Positions 48,666 through 61,500 of a stretch of DNA of 64,000 nucleotides are shown piece by piece. Position 1 is the first letter of the stretch; the number at the start of each line of letters is the position of its first letter. The translations under genes were made by a program, and so were the position numbers. The DNA comes from Rhyacichthys aspro (taxonomy: Eukaryota; Chordata; Actinopteri; Gobiiformes; Rhyacichthyidae): NCBI GenBank assembly GCA_036850595.1, contig CM072165.1:10364109-10428108 (forward strand). The letters are read 5' to 3'. The notes beneath the pieces were generated by a model that saw nothing but the letters and a program-made list of their open reading frames with translations, did not search any database and had not been told where the DNA came from.

Positions 48666-51600
48666 AAAAACAAAAGGAAGAAGAATGACAGTACATTCTA
48701 ATAAGTCTTGTGTTGCGTGAAAGAGCCAGTTTACACAACACGTTTTGCCAAAAATGTAAACATACTGTTTTGTCTGTATTTTACACTCACTCAGGAAACA
48801 ACTGACACTTTTGAATCTGGTTGAGGAGGAGTTTCCATTTTCTCCCAGCTCCTGTGGCTTCATTTGTGTAAACTGAAGATGCCATCCTCGGTGAACAGTC
48901 ACCAAAAGATATTGGCTCCTAGCTACACACAGCGAGTAGAACAACAATGACAAGATACTGTGCTTTGGTGCATCAAAAACTTGGGTTCTGATAAAATATC
49001 AGTAGTGTTATAAGTATAAACCCATACTGATTCTTCAGAATTTATCCGCACAGGTTCACAGTGCCCCCACTGGCCTGGAAGACATACTACAGCATTTTCA
49101 ACAGCTGACTGCACTGTATTTTGATAATGCAGACAGCTTTTGCCCCATAACTGTATTTATAGAAACCACATTCAGAGCATACAGGAGTCCACAGTATTGT
49201 TTCCAGATATTATGCATGTCCACTCTACTCAACCAGATTTTTTTATGGTTTAAAATGTTCTATTTGTCAGTGTAGTGGTGGTCACTCTGTTTTAAAGTGA
49301 TTCAAAATGAAAATGCATTAGTTGGACACAGCTAAAGATAATAGACATATGTAAACCAATGTATATTTTAGGCTGGAAAAATGTTGTCTTTGTGTTGCTT
49401 GCAGATTGTGCTTCACATGTTCCAACTCTCTTTGCTGGAGCCTGTAAGAACCTATGGCTTCACTTCTGAAATGTAGCTATTTCTAAGAACCACAACAACT
49501 TCACTGAGGAAACTGAAGTGTGATTATTGCCAGTTATTGCTTCAGTCCATTAACCCGGTTTTAGAGCTATTTGAGAGTCTTTATGTCAGCCGTGTGTGCT
49601 GTGATTGACAAATGTGATGGACGTGGAGCTGGGCCGACAGCTCGACTGGTGAACGCTCAGTGAATAATGATGCCAAAAGCTTACATCACAGTAGAGCATC
49701 ATGTTTATCGTATGTAATTGACCTTTTGTGTTTCGTAATGCGCCCTAATAATAGCCTTATCTGGAGATCCTGCAAGCGCGAACACGGTGTAACAGAAGGG
49801 GTGTGTGTCGACAGTGCTGCGAAATGATCCGTGTGGCTCATAAATGATAAGACAAAATGCTAGTTCGGGACATTGTGTAATAGTAGGGAGACTCTGAAGT
49901 GAGTGTTGAACAGCTGAGAGTGCGTGGGAAGGATTCTCACAACAGTGCTAGTGTTTTATGCAGCCAAACTGTTCTTTTGAATCAGATCACACACTAAGAA
50001 TAGATGCGTACACTAGGCTAGCATTTTAGGTCGCAGCATGGACCTACATTTTGGTGTGATTACTAGAGCAGAATCATGTTGTATGAGTGTAATCAGGTAA
50101 AACAGTTAATGGCATTAGCATCTCAATGTTAGCCACCTCAAAATAGCACTATACTTAGTTTACACTGAATAGGCTAATCACCCATCCACTTTGACCTTTA
50201 GATATAAACAGTCAAAGTAGTTAGCATCAAGGATTAGCCGTGATTAGGGTGACTATATGTCCTGATTTAACCGGGACAGTCCTGATTTTAAGCCCCCTGT
50301 CCCATGTCCCGGCGGATACCTACAAAAACACTAAAATATCCCAATTTTGCCCTCTTCCTGTCCCGAATGTCCCACTTTTTTACCCAAATGTAAAGCTAAA
50401 GCAGTGCAATGTGCTTGAAACTCATCTGTGAGCATCTGTGTCTGTATCTCAATCACAGAGTTACCATGGCGACGGCAATATTAACTGACTGAAAAAGATC
50501 AACAGTGTGAATAAACTACACACTGAAAAAAAAACCAAATCAAATCTCACAAGCGCCCTCAGGTCACTGGCTACCTTCCAGAAGTGCAGCTCAGAAATGG
50601 AGAAAGTAAACGAATGCAAATGAGGAACACAGTCAGACAGTTGCCACCTTGTGTTCTGTCAAAAAATGTCCATTCTTTATGACATTCTATCTTTTCGGTC
50701 CCTCTTGACCCTATCCATCCTTCACTCTCTCCTTTCAGCGTTCCATTTCCTTCCTCTCTTGCCTGCTCTCGTATGTCACAATCGGTCCGCTTCACTCGGT
50801 TTAATCAAAGGTGAATCTAAAATGGCCTCAGGAGTTTGGGTAGCTTTAAAAGAAGACAGAGTGCAGTGTTCTTTTATCTGATTAAACAGTGGCTTTAAAA
50901 GGCCGTGTGTTCGTCCGAGGGGTGTTCACTCTGCTAATTCGAACGGGAATGAAAGAGACAGCACTTCCCGGACATGGCTGGAAGATCTTATTGAGAGTGG
51001 GGTCCAGGAACATAGCATAGAGTACGAAATATGACGTATTTTATTTCTAGTGCCTCCAAATGGATGATTGCAGTACACATATTAGCCTCATTATTAGTCC
51101 CTATGAGAAAATGTGACATTAAAGGTGCAGTGTATCATTTTTTGTTGTATAGAGTTAAACAAAATGGAACAATTCAGTGAGAAGTATCTTTCAAAACATT
51201 TTTTTCTCATGTCAAATCAACACTTAGGGAAAAAACATTTAAAGTTCCGAAGAGTGCAGTGTTACCTAGAGAAGACAAACTGAGCAATGCTGGGGGTGAA
51301 GCATATAAAAATGTCCATGAAGGCTGAGAAAAGTTATTAAATTAAGATGATGCTGAATTTTCATCATCTGACGTATTGCCAGTGGGTTTCATCATATATC
51401 ATGGCATGTCCCTGCAGGGCTACCGTAGCAGCTTGCAGGTTACAGAAAGAGTGGGTTTTAAGTGTACATCTTCAATCTGCATCTTCTAAAAGTAATATTT
51501 TGAATCCCACTGTTTTTGTCCAAGTAATTAAAATGTTTTCTTTTTTTCTCAGCTTTCTCTTTTAAATTGATTTATTTAAATGTTCAATGTTTTCAAAAAA

Positions 51601-51789
51601 ATGCATAATTAAAAGCTTATCGGACCAATCACAGTACACGGTTTACCTGATGGAACTAATCAAACGGCCAGGTAACAAAACTAATGAGATGGATTTATGG
51701 CTCTACATTTAGATTTTAGATTTTGAACGTTTCTGGAAAAAACATGGCATAAAACCATTCACAAAAACAACACAGACACAAAACATCGT
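48666..51789. other. No gene seen apart from a repeat at 50245; CNE-like segment
   Basis: 49580-49880 is unique, CpG-bearing and contains TGTGATTGACAAATG, a PBX/MEIS-like word. About 51120 begins TTAAAGGTGCAGTGT, a start common among fish MITEs. Confidence 0.45.
50245..50385. mobile_element. AGGGTGACTATATGTCC repeat
   Basis: Repeated GTCCCG/GTCCTG motifs follow AGGGTGACTATATGTCC, a repeat start seen across vertebrates. It is the better preserved of two copies in the window; the other is at 37545. Confidence 0.4.
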
Positions 51790-52310
51790 ATAAAACCACA
51801 TTATTTATTTACAAATCAACATTTTTGCAGCGTGATTCCAAAGTTTGTGTAAAAGATTGTCGTACTAAAACACAATGCACCGACGCGTCCATCTCCGACT
51901 GTGACGATGAGAATAAAATACATGCGCATTATCACTTCTTCTTCTCTGTTTCCTATCACCAAAATAGATCTGATCGATTACAAAATATAGTGCTCAATAT
52001 AAACCTCTGGAGTGGTGTCCAAGCAGCCGACTCAAGTGTGAAAATGCACAACTGTAGTTCATTTTCAGCTGGGTGTTGTCTATGAAAATAATTGAGCGGC
52101 AGAAGCCTAGCAAAAATAGACGATGCAGTCCGAGCTGCATCTTGTTTCACATTTTCTACAGCGAAAAAACACTGTTGGGTGGAAAAACAATGTGTTCCTA
52201 GTGAAGCTAGTGTTTCGGCATGAGCACTCAGGAGTGGAGAAGTAGCTGTCTTGTTTGGCAGAAAAACACTCCTGCCCGTACTGCTTCGGAATCTTGAATA
52301 CATTCTGATT
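51790..52310. mobile_element. Possible DNA-element copy
   Basis: The minus strand is open for 115 codons (51956-52303), and the plus strand has motifs such as AACACTGTTGGGTGGAAAAA and GTAGCTGTCTTGTTTGGCAG that I associate with fish repeats. No ends were identified. It directly precedes the inverted-repeat element at 52522. Confidence 0.3.
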
Positions 52311-52521
52311 TTAAATATAACTTTTACAGATTTCGTTTATTCTGCCCACTTTGTTTACCAGCACTGAGAATTTGAACTGATGAGAGCAGTACATCGAATC
52401 AGACACATTCAATATTTACACCGATGTCTAGACAGTTTTCATTAAGAATTAAACCAAAGACTTTATGTACACACTTAGACCATTTGATAAACTTGAGTAT
52501 TCTACAACTGTATTCGTCTTG

Positions 52522-53852
52522 TGCCGCATTCACATGGAGTTCAGCCGACGGAGGATGGCAAAATCGCCATTTATACTAAAAATTATAATTTCAATTCAAT
52601 TTTGTAGTGTGAAAAAGTATGTAGCTGCAAAAAATTCCTTGAAACATACAGCAGTACCTTTAAACGTTTAATTCCCTCCAAAACCTTGTTATTTATTCAT
52701 TTCTTTAATATATAGCACGTTTGGCGGTACAGGTCGGATCAGTGCGGGTAAGTTTCCATTACTAAAAAGGGTCAGAAGGGCCCTGAAAAGTGTACCATAC
52801 TTCGGAAACACTTCTGGTCTTTGGTTTTATCAAAGTGGACTACTTTCAAAAAGGTGGGGCTAAACACTGCAGTCAATTGCCTGAAAATGAGAAAAAAAAT
52901 GAAATGTTTTTGCAAATGAATCATGTCTTGTTTCTATGATAAACAGTCATATTTCAAAAGAAAAGAAAAGAAAATGTACTTTTTGCAAAAACAAGCCACT
53001 TAGCAACAGCTGTTTCTGGTTAAGACAGAGGTGACATCGCACGGCACTAGTTTTACAAATTAAAAGTCTGCATTTATTGACTACACTGCTTTAAACAAAA
53101 GCAGAACCTGTGACATTAAACTGTGAGTCTCTTTAATGTTGAAAATTGGCGCAGCTCTCTGAATGTAATGTTCAAAAAGCTGTGAATATACATCGGAAAC
53201 ACTACTAATGTTTCCAAAAGTGTGATAGGGTTACTAAAAGTTAGAGCTAACTTGTTGATTGGAGGATTAAGAATACCTACTTGGGCAAAAATGAGATTCA
53301 AAAAAGAAAACAAATTGATTACTTGTACTAAACAGACATGTTCCAAGAAGAGGTATTGCTAAATGTACTTAGAGTAAATTTAAACAAAGTTAGCATTTAT
53401 CTTTAGCTGCAGTGGCTTGTACTTTGTGAAAGTGGAATGAACAAAGACAGAACTTGTGTCACAAAATAGTGAGTCCCTAAAAAGTACAGCACAGTTGCAG
53501 CTTTCTAAAGTTAATGTTCAGAAAGCTGAGAATAAAGCAGGAGCCTCTCATCACACTACAATAAAAGGATTCATTTGCTTCTTTATTCTAATTCATAACG
53601 ACGCATCTACATTTTAAATTTTGTATGCATCTCATATAACGTGACTGTTAAGCTCATATCTTGCAAACACCACAGTGAAAAAATGCAAGCCTCTTAAAAG
53701 TTACCTGTACCAAATCGACATAGTTGCCCATTTAAATCTTGCAATTGTGGCCTTGATTTTAAATCCAAGGTCCCTTGACTTGTTAAACCATCCTCTAATC
53801 TCCTAAAGTGACATCCCGTTCCCCTTTGGCCCAATTCCATGTGAATGCGGCA
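52522..53852. mobile_element. 1.3-kb element bounded by 17-bp inverted repeats
   Basis: TGCCGCATTCACATGGA at 52522-52538 is the exact reverse complement of 53836-53852. The segment includes AAGTTTCCATTACTAAAAAG and AAAAGTGTACCATACTTCGG, words I associate with a common fish DNA-transposon family. No transposase frame is present. Whether the inverted repeats are the true termini is uncertain, since family-like sequence continues to about 54000. Confidence 0.5.
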
Positions 53853-56800
53853 TTACTCTTGTGGTGTCTTTTGCCTCGCACGAGTCACACTAAATTGGAC
53901 CCGGTTCAGGCAATTGCCTCGACCATTAAGGTTCATTGTGGTACAGAGCGTACTGAGCAATTAGAATGTTCCTGGGTCCATATAGGAACCTACTTCGAAT
54001 CGTGATGAGCACTGAAGACTATTGCCAAGAGGAAATTAAAAAAAAAAAAAAAAGTCTGTGATAAGAAGGAACAGCAGCAGGTAAAAGACTAATTCAGGCA
54101 CTGCTCCCATCAACACACTCCACTTCAAATCCATCTAGTTTACAGAAATTGGTTCTGCTGTAATGACTTATGTCAGAGGCAGTGATAAACAGATGGGAGA
54201 GTTTCTGTGGTTGAGTCTAAAGACGTGCAGCCTTTGGCAAAGCGCTGGCTCCCCCTGCTGCCTCAAAAAGGTAGGGTACAGTGAAATAGTTTAGGCCCCT
54301 TCTTTAGATTTTAGGCTTTTATCAGAACATACTAAAATTATCTGATTGTTGCAGGTTAGTATGAGTTAAGTACAATCTCAGATAAACGTTTTTATGAATG
54401 TGATACTAATGGATTTTAAACACTTCATTTGAAATGTTTGGTTTTTCAGTGTAGGGCTTGATATTCATTTCAGTGTAAAAACAAAACAAGAGCAAAGCAG
54501 AAACAGAAACAGACAATAGGCAAAAAAATAAATCAGTTTAGGCTGGACGCCCTTTAGTTTTCGCCCTCTCCGTCTCCATAAATAAGATCTAACATCATTT
54601 ACAAGTCTTGAAAGACACAAAAAGCGCTCTGTTGATCAAAGCAGATGGCTATTTTGCATAAATCAAAGTATGCTGCATCTCACACAGACCTTACCCTGTT
54701 CCTACTTACATTAATTTCCCACCAATTTGCAAAATCAAAGCATCAGAGAGTTAATATGACTAGCCTCCTTCTAATCCTCTCCCATTACTGAAGCTGTTCT
54801 GAGCACTAGCGTTAGCCTTCACTAGGTTTACAGCGCAGCATTAAAGGAAACCATTTCTGTCAAAGTTTTTGCAACAAAGCTATTTTTATCCTGAGCGGCA
54901 GATCCAACGAGAGATGAGGATTTACAAACTCACTAAAATACATCCTTTCCTGCAATCTCTGCTGATCAGTAGCTTGGCAGCGCTGGCAGTTATGAGTGTG
55001 ACCGTTTTAGTGCTACTAATGGTAACGACATGGCATTGCTGATTGGATAGCATCTAATCACAATCACCTCCAGGTTTATTCATCTAAAGCACTTGTCTTT
55101 TGCAAACGCTGTCTGTAGAAGTCCTTCCAGTTGGTTCTATGTAAACGACCATCTGGCGAGTCGGGTTATAGCTACTTTTAGTGCCAATGTCTAAGTCAGT
55201 GTCAGTGTGGTCTTACAGATTGCTAAGTCACGGACTTGAGGTGCTTTTATAAATGAATAGTGACTTCTTGGATTGTATAAATAAAAACAATATTAAAACA
55301 AATCAAATGTAAAAGTAAATGCATGTAATTACCTTCTTTTTAGCATACACCGATAGTATAGTTTTAGAAGCTTTCTAGTTGTAAAAGCCCTGTGTCATTG
55401 CTCCTGTCTGCTTCTCCAAACTTGGCGTGTACTGGTCTATCCTTTTCACAGAAATGAAACCAAAATGATGTTCATCTAAGATTGCATTTACCTTATAGTA
55501 ATAACTTACGTAATAACTCACTACAATCAGATCATTTATAGTTTAAATAATCCAAAAAAGGGGCCTTAACTTTTTCACTAGATTTTAGTTCACAAAACTC
55601 ATTGGACCAAACCTGCACACAAATCCAAATTGCCAGAAACCATCAATGCAGTTCGAAAACACCACGTTTTTTCCAAATTGCCAGATTTTTAGACTATATT
55701 TGACATCTGAGTACAACAACAACAGCATATACATTCTTGTTATTGACATGTCCCACAAAGATGATTTATTGCTTCAGACCCACAGCAGCCCACATGTTCA
55801 CAGTTACGTGTATAGCTTATAGAGAATCCTGTCAGTCTCCGAATCAGCCCAAAATGAAACCAGTAAACAGCGTGACGTGGAATGAATCCGAACAAATGAC
55901 GGGCAGCTGTTTCCGAGCGAAGGAAACCCACATCATACGATAAAAAGCGGCATGCTCCGAGCCCACACCCTGCAGAAGCACTAAACGACCCCGACAGCTC
56001 CGTGACAATACGGCGACAACAATGGATTCAGACTGTTTCCATCCAAAGAGTAAGAAGAGTCCTATTCTGTTAGCTTTGGCCTTCATTCCTGGTGGTATTC
56101 GACAATGCGTTCCTGCCGTGTGAGAAAAAAAGCTGCAAAACCTCATGAAACCGGAGAACAGGACGTTATATGTATTTGTTGAAGTTATTGTTGCTGGTTT
56201 TCAGAGCTATGTATAAAAAAAAACAACTTTCTTTGTCCCTCAAATGCAGCATGTTGTAATGTGGTTAGATGTTTTACTGCTAAATAATACCCAAACAACA
56301 AACAAACAGAACCCCCAAAAATAAATATAGGATCAAAACAGTATGTGACTTTGTTGAAGCCTGACAGTTTAAATCCACACTTTTTCCAAACACATTCTTT
56401 CACCAAGAATTATCAAAATGACTCTCACTGTAAATACAAGCAGCATGCCCTAAGTGACCTATGACCCTGTCAACTATGAAAACAATAGCCATTAAACAAA
56501 TATAAAGCAGCCTATTGCCCATTTCCATCACACAATATGGCACCAATAAGCCAGTTATTTCAACCAAAAACAATCTTGAATGTGACTAACCAGTAACATC
56601 CAAACATATAGGTTTGGAGGTGAGACACATGAAAGAGTATCATTTAGAAAACATGGCTGCTTAATTAAAGTTGCAGTAGGTAAAATTTCAAAATAGCCAT
56701 CACAGTGGAAAAAAAAAACAGAAAAGGTTGCAAGGTAAAGCCATTTCCTCTTAAAATCAGTCTGGAAAGTTCTCTTCTTCTTTGATTTAATTTGAAACCA

Positions 56801-58315
56801 CAGAAGCTAACGGCCATAAAATGAATCCTCATTTCTCTCATTCTAAAAGTTAGTTCAGGTTATGTCCACATGTACGAAGGTGTTGTATAAAAACTGCCAA
56901 AATCAAAGTCAAAATATCTCCAAAATATCTCCATGAATGACACAACTGTAAACCAGGACACAAGGTGACTATCAATATAATAATAATATACAGCAGTACC
57001 AGAAAACATTCTTAAAAATCCAAAATTCATCTGTATGGGTAAACTATGGCTGTATCCAAAAACTTCTCCCTATCCCCGAACCCTCAGTCACTACATTAAG
57101 GCTGTGCTATATAGTGGACATAAGTAAAACAAAGACAGCTTAATGGGTTTCTGTGATACATTCTGACATGACTTTAAATAATAAAGATAAATAAACTACT
57201 ATTTAAATCTCAAAAAGTGTTATATTTGGCAAATTTATCCAAATGAATCATAAAAACTACTTATTACAGTGATCGTGACTGGATTATTGCTAACCTTTAT
57301 CGCAGTGACATCTTCTATAAAAGTGAAGGCAAGCTAATGTTAACTTTAAGCTGTAGTAAATTCATTCATACCTATTTCTAACTATTATGTGGCCAGTTGT
57401 GCTTCGTGTGTTGCGTACCGACATATTCTCTGTTCACTACTGTTACTGATGCATTGTGGGACACTCTGGGTGCACTACATTTCAGTCACAAGATATTCGG
57501 ACCTCTACAAAATAGCGTTATCACCATATAATTCACTATAGAGTGAGTAAGGAGAGGTTTTGGACAGTTTTAGTTGTTTTTAGAGCGAAACGTGAGGAAA
57601 ACTATAGGCAAAACTCAATCTACTTATATGTGCATTAAACAACGTTGCTAAATCCTGATAGAAGTTCCAAGGGCAGGATAAAACGTAACAGTAGCAAAAA
57701 TGTTTTCTGCCTCTGTGTGGACTGTCTTTTGGCATGTCGGACATATTCTCAAGTCCATTCACCTTTCAATTTGCTACAACTCTCCTATTGTTATTGACAT
57801 TGTGGTAAAAATACCTACCCTTGCTTTGTAAACCTCTCTGTAAATCAATCTTCACTTGTCAGCTGAGGTAAGAGCCGATTCAATTCGTTTCAATCGACAA
57901 TGAAGGCCAAAGCTACAAAAATAAGAGCCATGGTGTAATTACAAACAAGGACGCAGTAAAAAAAACGAGTATTTAAGATTGGAAATGTGTGCACCAGATT
58001 CCTAACTGCCTCGTTGCCAGTGTTTAACGTCTGAGGTGGAGCTGTCCTTCAGTGTTCTGTCTAAAAAACATCAACAAACCAAATATAATAATAACACAAG
58101 CTCTTTGCTGAAAATACCACCACTACCCGCACAGTCTGGATACAGCTAATGGCTTCAAACACGAATGTGCCGCACTTATCGGCGGTCAGTCTGCTCCCCG
58201 CGTTTCCATGGCAACTGAGCCCACTTGACTTGGACGTGACCTGAACTGGGAGCTGGCTAACGCCGCCTCAGTGTGTCGTAAGATCGAAAAAGGACCTATG
58301 TGTGAGGGTTTGGGA
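53853..58315. other. RCE1 downstream flank; no gene seen
   Basis: 54241-54263 has a minus-strand GCAGCAGGGGGAGCC (CTCF-like). 55840-56110 is CpG-bearing, with a 100-codon minus-strand frame lacking known domains. The nearest minus-strand poly(A) words after the RCE1 stop are ATTAAA at 56786-56791 and AATAAA near 55763, so the 3' UTR end is unresolved. Confidence 0.45.
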
Positions 58316-58545
58316 TCAGGAGAGGCACAGGGAGCTGGGGAAGGGGGCCAGGGTGCAGACCGGCGTGGGCAGGCCGTAGTGGGACGGGTCCGTGAAAGGG
58401 AAGAGGAAGAGGAGGAAGAGGAGAACCCCGAGGAGGTAAGAGGAGAGGACGGTGAGGCGTTGCGGGTGCTCCAGAGCGGCGCTGATGGCGGGGAAACCCA
58501 TGTAGTTACAAAAAGAGTGGCACAGCACCGGGCCCATCAGGTGAC
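58316..58545 (-). CDS. rce1: RCE1 coding exon 8, C-terminus and stop
   Basis: Encodes residues 248-322 and a TGA stop at 58316-58318. It holds GPVLCHSFCNYMGFPA with catalytic H256 and N260, and then ALEHPQR and a last hydrophobic helix. The acceptor is TCCCAG|GT. The short polar tail after TDPSHYG differs from the human one. The plus strand of this exon and its flanks also reads open for 167 codons (58271-58774), which is an antisense shadow. Confidence 0.96.
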
Positions 58546-61500
58546 CTGGGACAGAGGCAGAGACTGGTCAGCAGAGCGAGGGGACGGTTTAGGGGAGGGG
58601 GCAGCTTATAGGTTTCTACTTGTCATGAAAGTTATACTTGAAGGGACTCGAATAGGACCTACAAACAACACAGGGATCCACAAGACAACAAAAGAAACAC
58701 CACAACAACACCACCAAGAAAACATCATTTTTTCAGGACATTTGAAAGTAAAATTCCAGGTTGCAGACTCCTGAAAATGTATTATCCATTATTGTCCTAT
58801 TCTAACCCGTCGTAGAATATTGGTATTGATGCAGCAAATGAATAATGAAAACTCTTAAATGAGTATTGACATCTGTCCCAAAAACTTTCTGTATCAGAGT
58901 TTGATGAATGTTTTGTTCAGGGTTATCAATCATTCATGACTGAACCACGTTAGATAAACAGTTTAAGTTGTTTTATGAACTCTGACTTATATTTTACATG
59001 ATCAAAAACGTATAGCATTGTTACATCAGTGGCTAATGAGCAACAGATGGACAATGTAGAAGGTGTGAATCCAGCTAATTTTTCAATGTTTTTTTGTCTT
59101 TTGCATGTGTTTAATTATGTAAAAATGAATGACACAACTCTCTGTTTCTTCTAAATGTGGGTCCTGAGTGCATTAAACTCACCTGTTCTGAGGAAGATAA
59201 ATGCTGTGTAGGCCCCAAACACAGCTGTGTACGAGAACTGGAACACTATCAGAGCGAGAGCAACACAAGAAGTGAGAACAAACCACTGTGGGCATATTCA
59301 TCTATAAATGATGAGGCGTTCGAACCTGCCGAGAGAAAGATGCCCGAGAGAGTGCCCTGTCGGAAACGCAGCAGCTCGATCACGTGGTGGAAGTGAGCTG
59401 GAATGAGATTGGCGGCAGAAACGTTACACATTTATCTAGAAGAACACTTTATCCACAAACCCCGGGTTAAACTCACCGACTCCGAAGAACAGGGGACATG
59501 TGAAGATGGCGGTGAAGGGTCCGGCGCAGGGCACTAACATGGGCAGCATGCAGGCTCTGAACACCAGCTCCTCCGTCAGCGGCGCCACCACCTGGTTCCT
59601 CAGCCAGCGCATGTCACTGAAGCAGAGTGACCAGAACCAGGGGTCTGAGGGGAGACATTTATAACCAGCACGAGGGGTCTGGCGTTAAACAGTAGCTCTC
59701 GATTTACATATGGATAAATGTAATGCTTCTTCCTCAATGAAATAATAGTCAGCAAATGTATTGTTGTGTAAATCCCATATTATAATTGTGTATGAATATG
59801 TTATTTTATGATACTATACAAAATTGCTTACTTGAAACTGTTTAAACTGTGACAACCCTAATTTTCTTTACTAAGAATTTACTCTCTTTTACTATTTATT
59901 CATACTCATTTATTCAAGTCCATATATTGTGCAGATGCCAAGTCTATTTTTGTTTAATTTGCTAAAACATAGTCTATTTTAGTTTATCTTGTCTTAGAAT
60001 AGTTTTCATTTAAGCACTGCTTCCTCCTACTCCTTTACGAACATCAAATATGTGTTTTCAGTTTGAGTTTACTGAATAATCATTATGTTAGACTTTAATT
60101 TGTTTCTTTTCTCTCTGTTTGTTTTAACCATATGTTCATTCATTCAGTTTTTGTTCTGGCCAGGTTGGCTTTTCACTTGTCTGACAATCTGTGTGATACT
60201 TTCGCTGCTCTTACTGTTTCTCTGCTGTTGCAAAATGCGGGACTAATAAAGTTTTTATCTTATCCTATTTTAATGTTACATCATGTTGTCCTTCTCACCA
60301 CAGGCCACTTTGATCCCATCCAAGAAGCTCCAGGGACAGTCCATCGCCAACTGAGTGAGGGGCCCTAGAAACAAGACCTGCAACAAGAACACACACACAT
60401 TAAAGCACTTTTAAACTCACACTCCTAAACAACAGAATGAACAAAGAAGAGAAATTTTGAAATAAGAGTTATTGTCTACTGTGGTTCAGTTTTGTACTGT
60501 TATATTTCATGCAACATAGACAAAAAATGCAGAAGTTTTATTTTGTGAAAAGCAGAAGTAGCTTTTCATGTGAGCACAGTCTGGTGTATAGGCCTCCATA
60601 GAAACTAACCTTCAGAAAGCACTGATAAATATACAGTAAAACAAGTGAACAGTGGGAAGTGTGTGATCGTTACCATGGTGAGCAGCAGAGGGCAGATGAT
60701 GGCAGGAATAAGGCCCTCAAAGCGGATCCCCATGAGAGCCAGCAGTGATGGGACAGTCTTAACAAAAGCACAAAACATCAATTAGTCCAGGATTATGTAA
60801 CAACAATGGAGAGTGTGGACGCTGAGGAGAGAGTGCAGACACTCACCCTGACACCTGTGAACTCTCTCCAGGCCCAGACAAACAGCGGCGACAGGCCCGA
60901 CACCACCAGCACACTGGTGAAGCGCCTCTTGATCACCGCCGGGTGGTCCCTGTGGAGGTAAACAGGAAATGACATCAGCACTTTCAATTCAATGAGTATC
61001 AGGAAGGTCTCATATTTATAGTGACATTACAGGAATTATGTTGTTTGTTTCCTCTATCTTCTGGATGCATCCATGTCTATCCAAATAAAGACATGGAGCA
61101 GAAACATGGTTGATTGTTTTATAACATAACTAAAAGAACAAATCTAGAAGCAGCTTAAGGTTACATATAAGCTATATTCTTTCTGGCCTAGTTATTTTGC
61201 TTTGCGCAGTTACAAAATACAATATCTGCAATGCATCAAAATGAACTTATTTAGGGCTGCAACTAATGATCATTTAAACAATCAATTAATCTGATGAGTA
61301 TTTTTTATTTTTAAATGCATGGGGACCTGGTGGACTAACAAAGACAAGTGGTCAAAATTTGTTTTATTGTTCCTGTGTAAAACTGATGATAATCTATTAA
61401 TCCAATTAGTTGTTGCAGCCCTAAACTTACTTAATACTTTTAGCCAGTATTAATTGTGCTTGTATTACATGGAACCACACAATACCATTACCAACTCTGC

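Noticed and set aside
55844..56146. 100-codon minus-strand frame downstream of RCE1
   Set aside because: No domain, no conserved splice context and an unconvincing composition. It could be part of a flanking UTR.
58271..58774. 167-codon plus-strand frame with an acidic run
   Set aside because: Antisense to RCE1 exon 8 and its intron boundary; no independent support.
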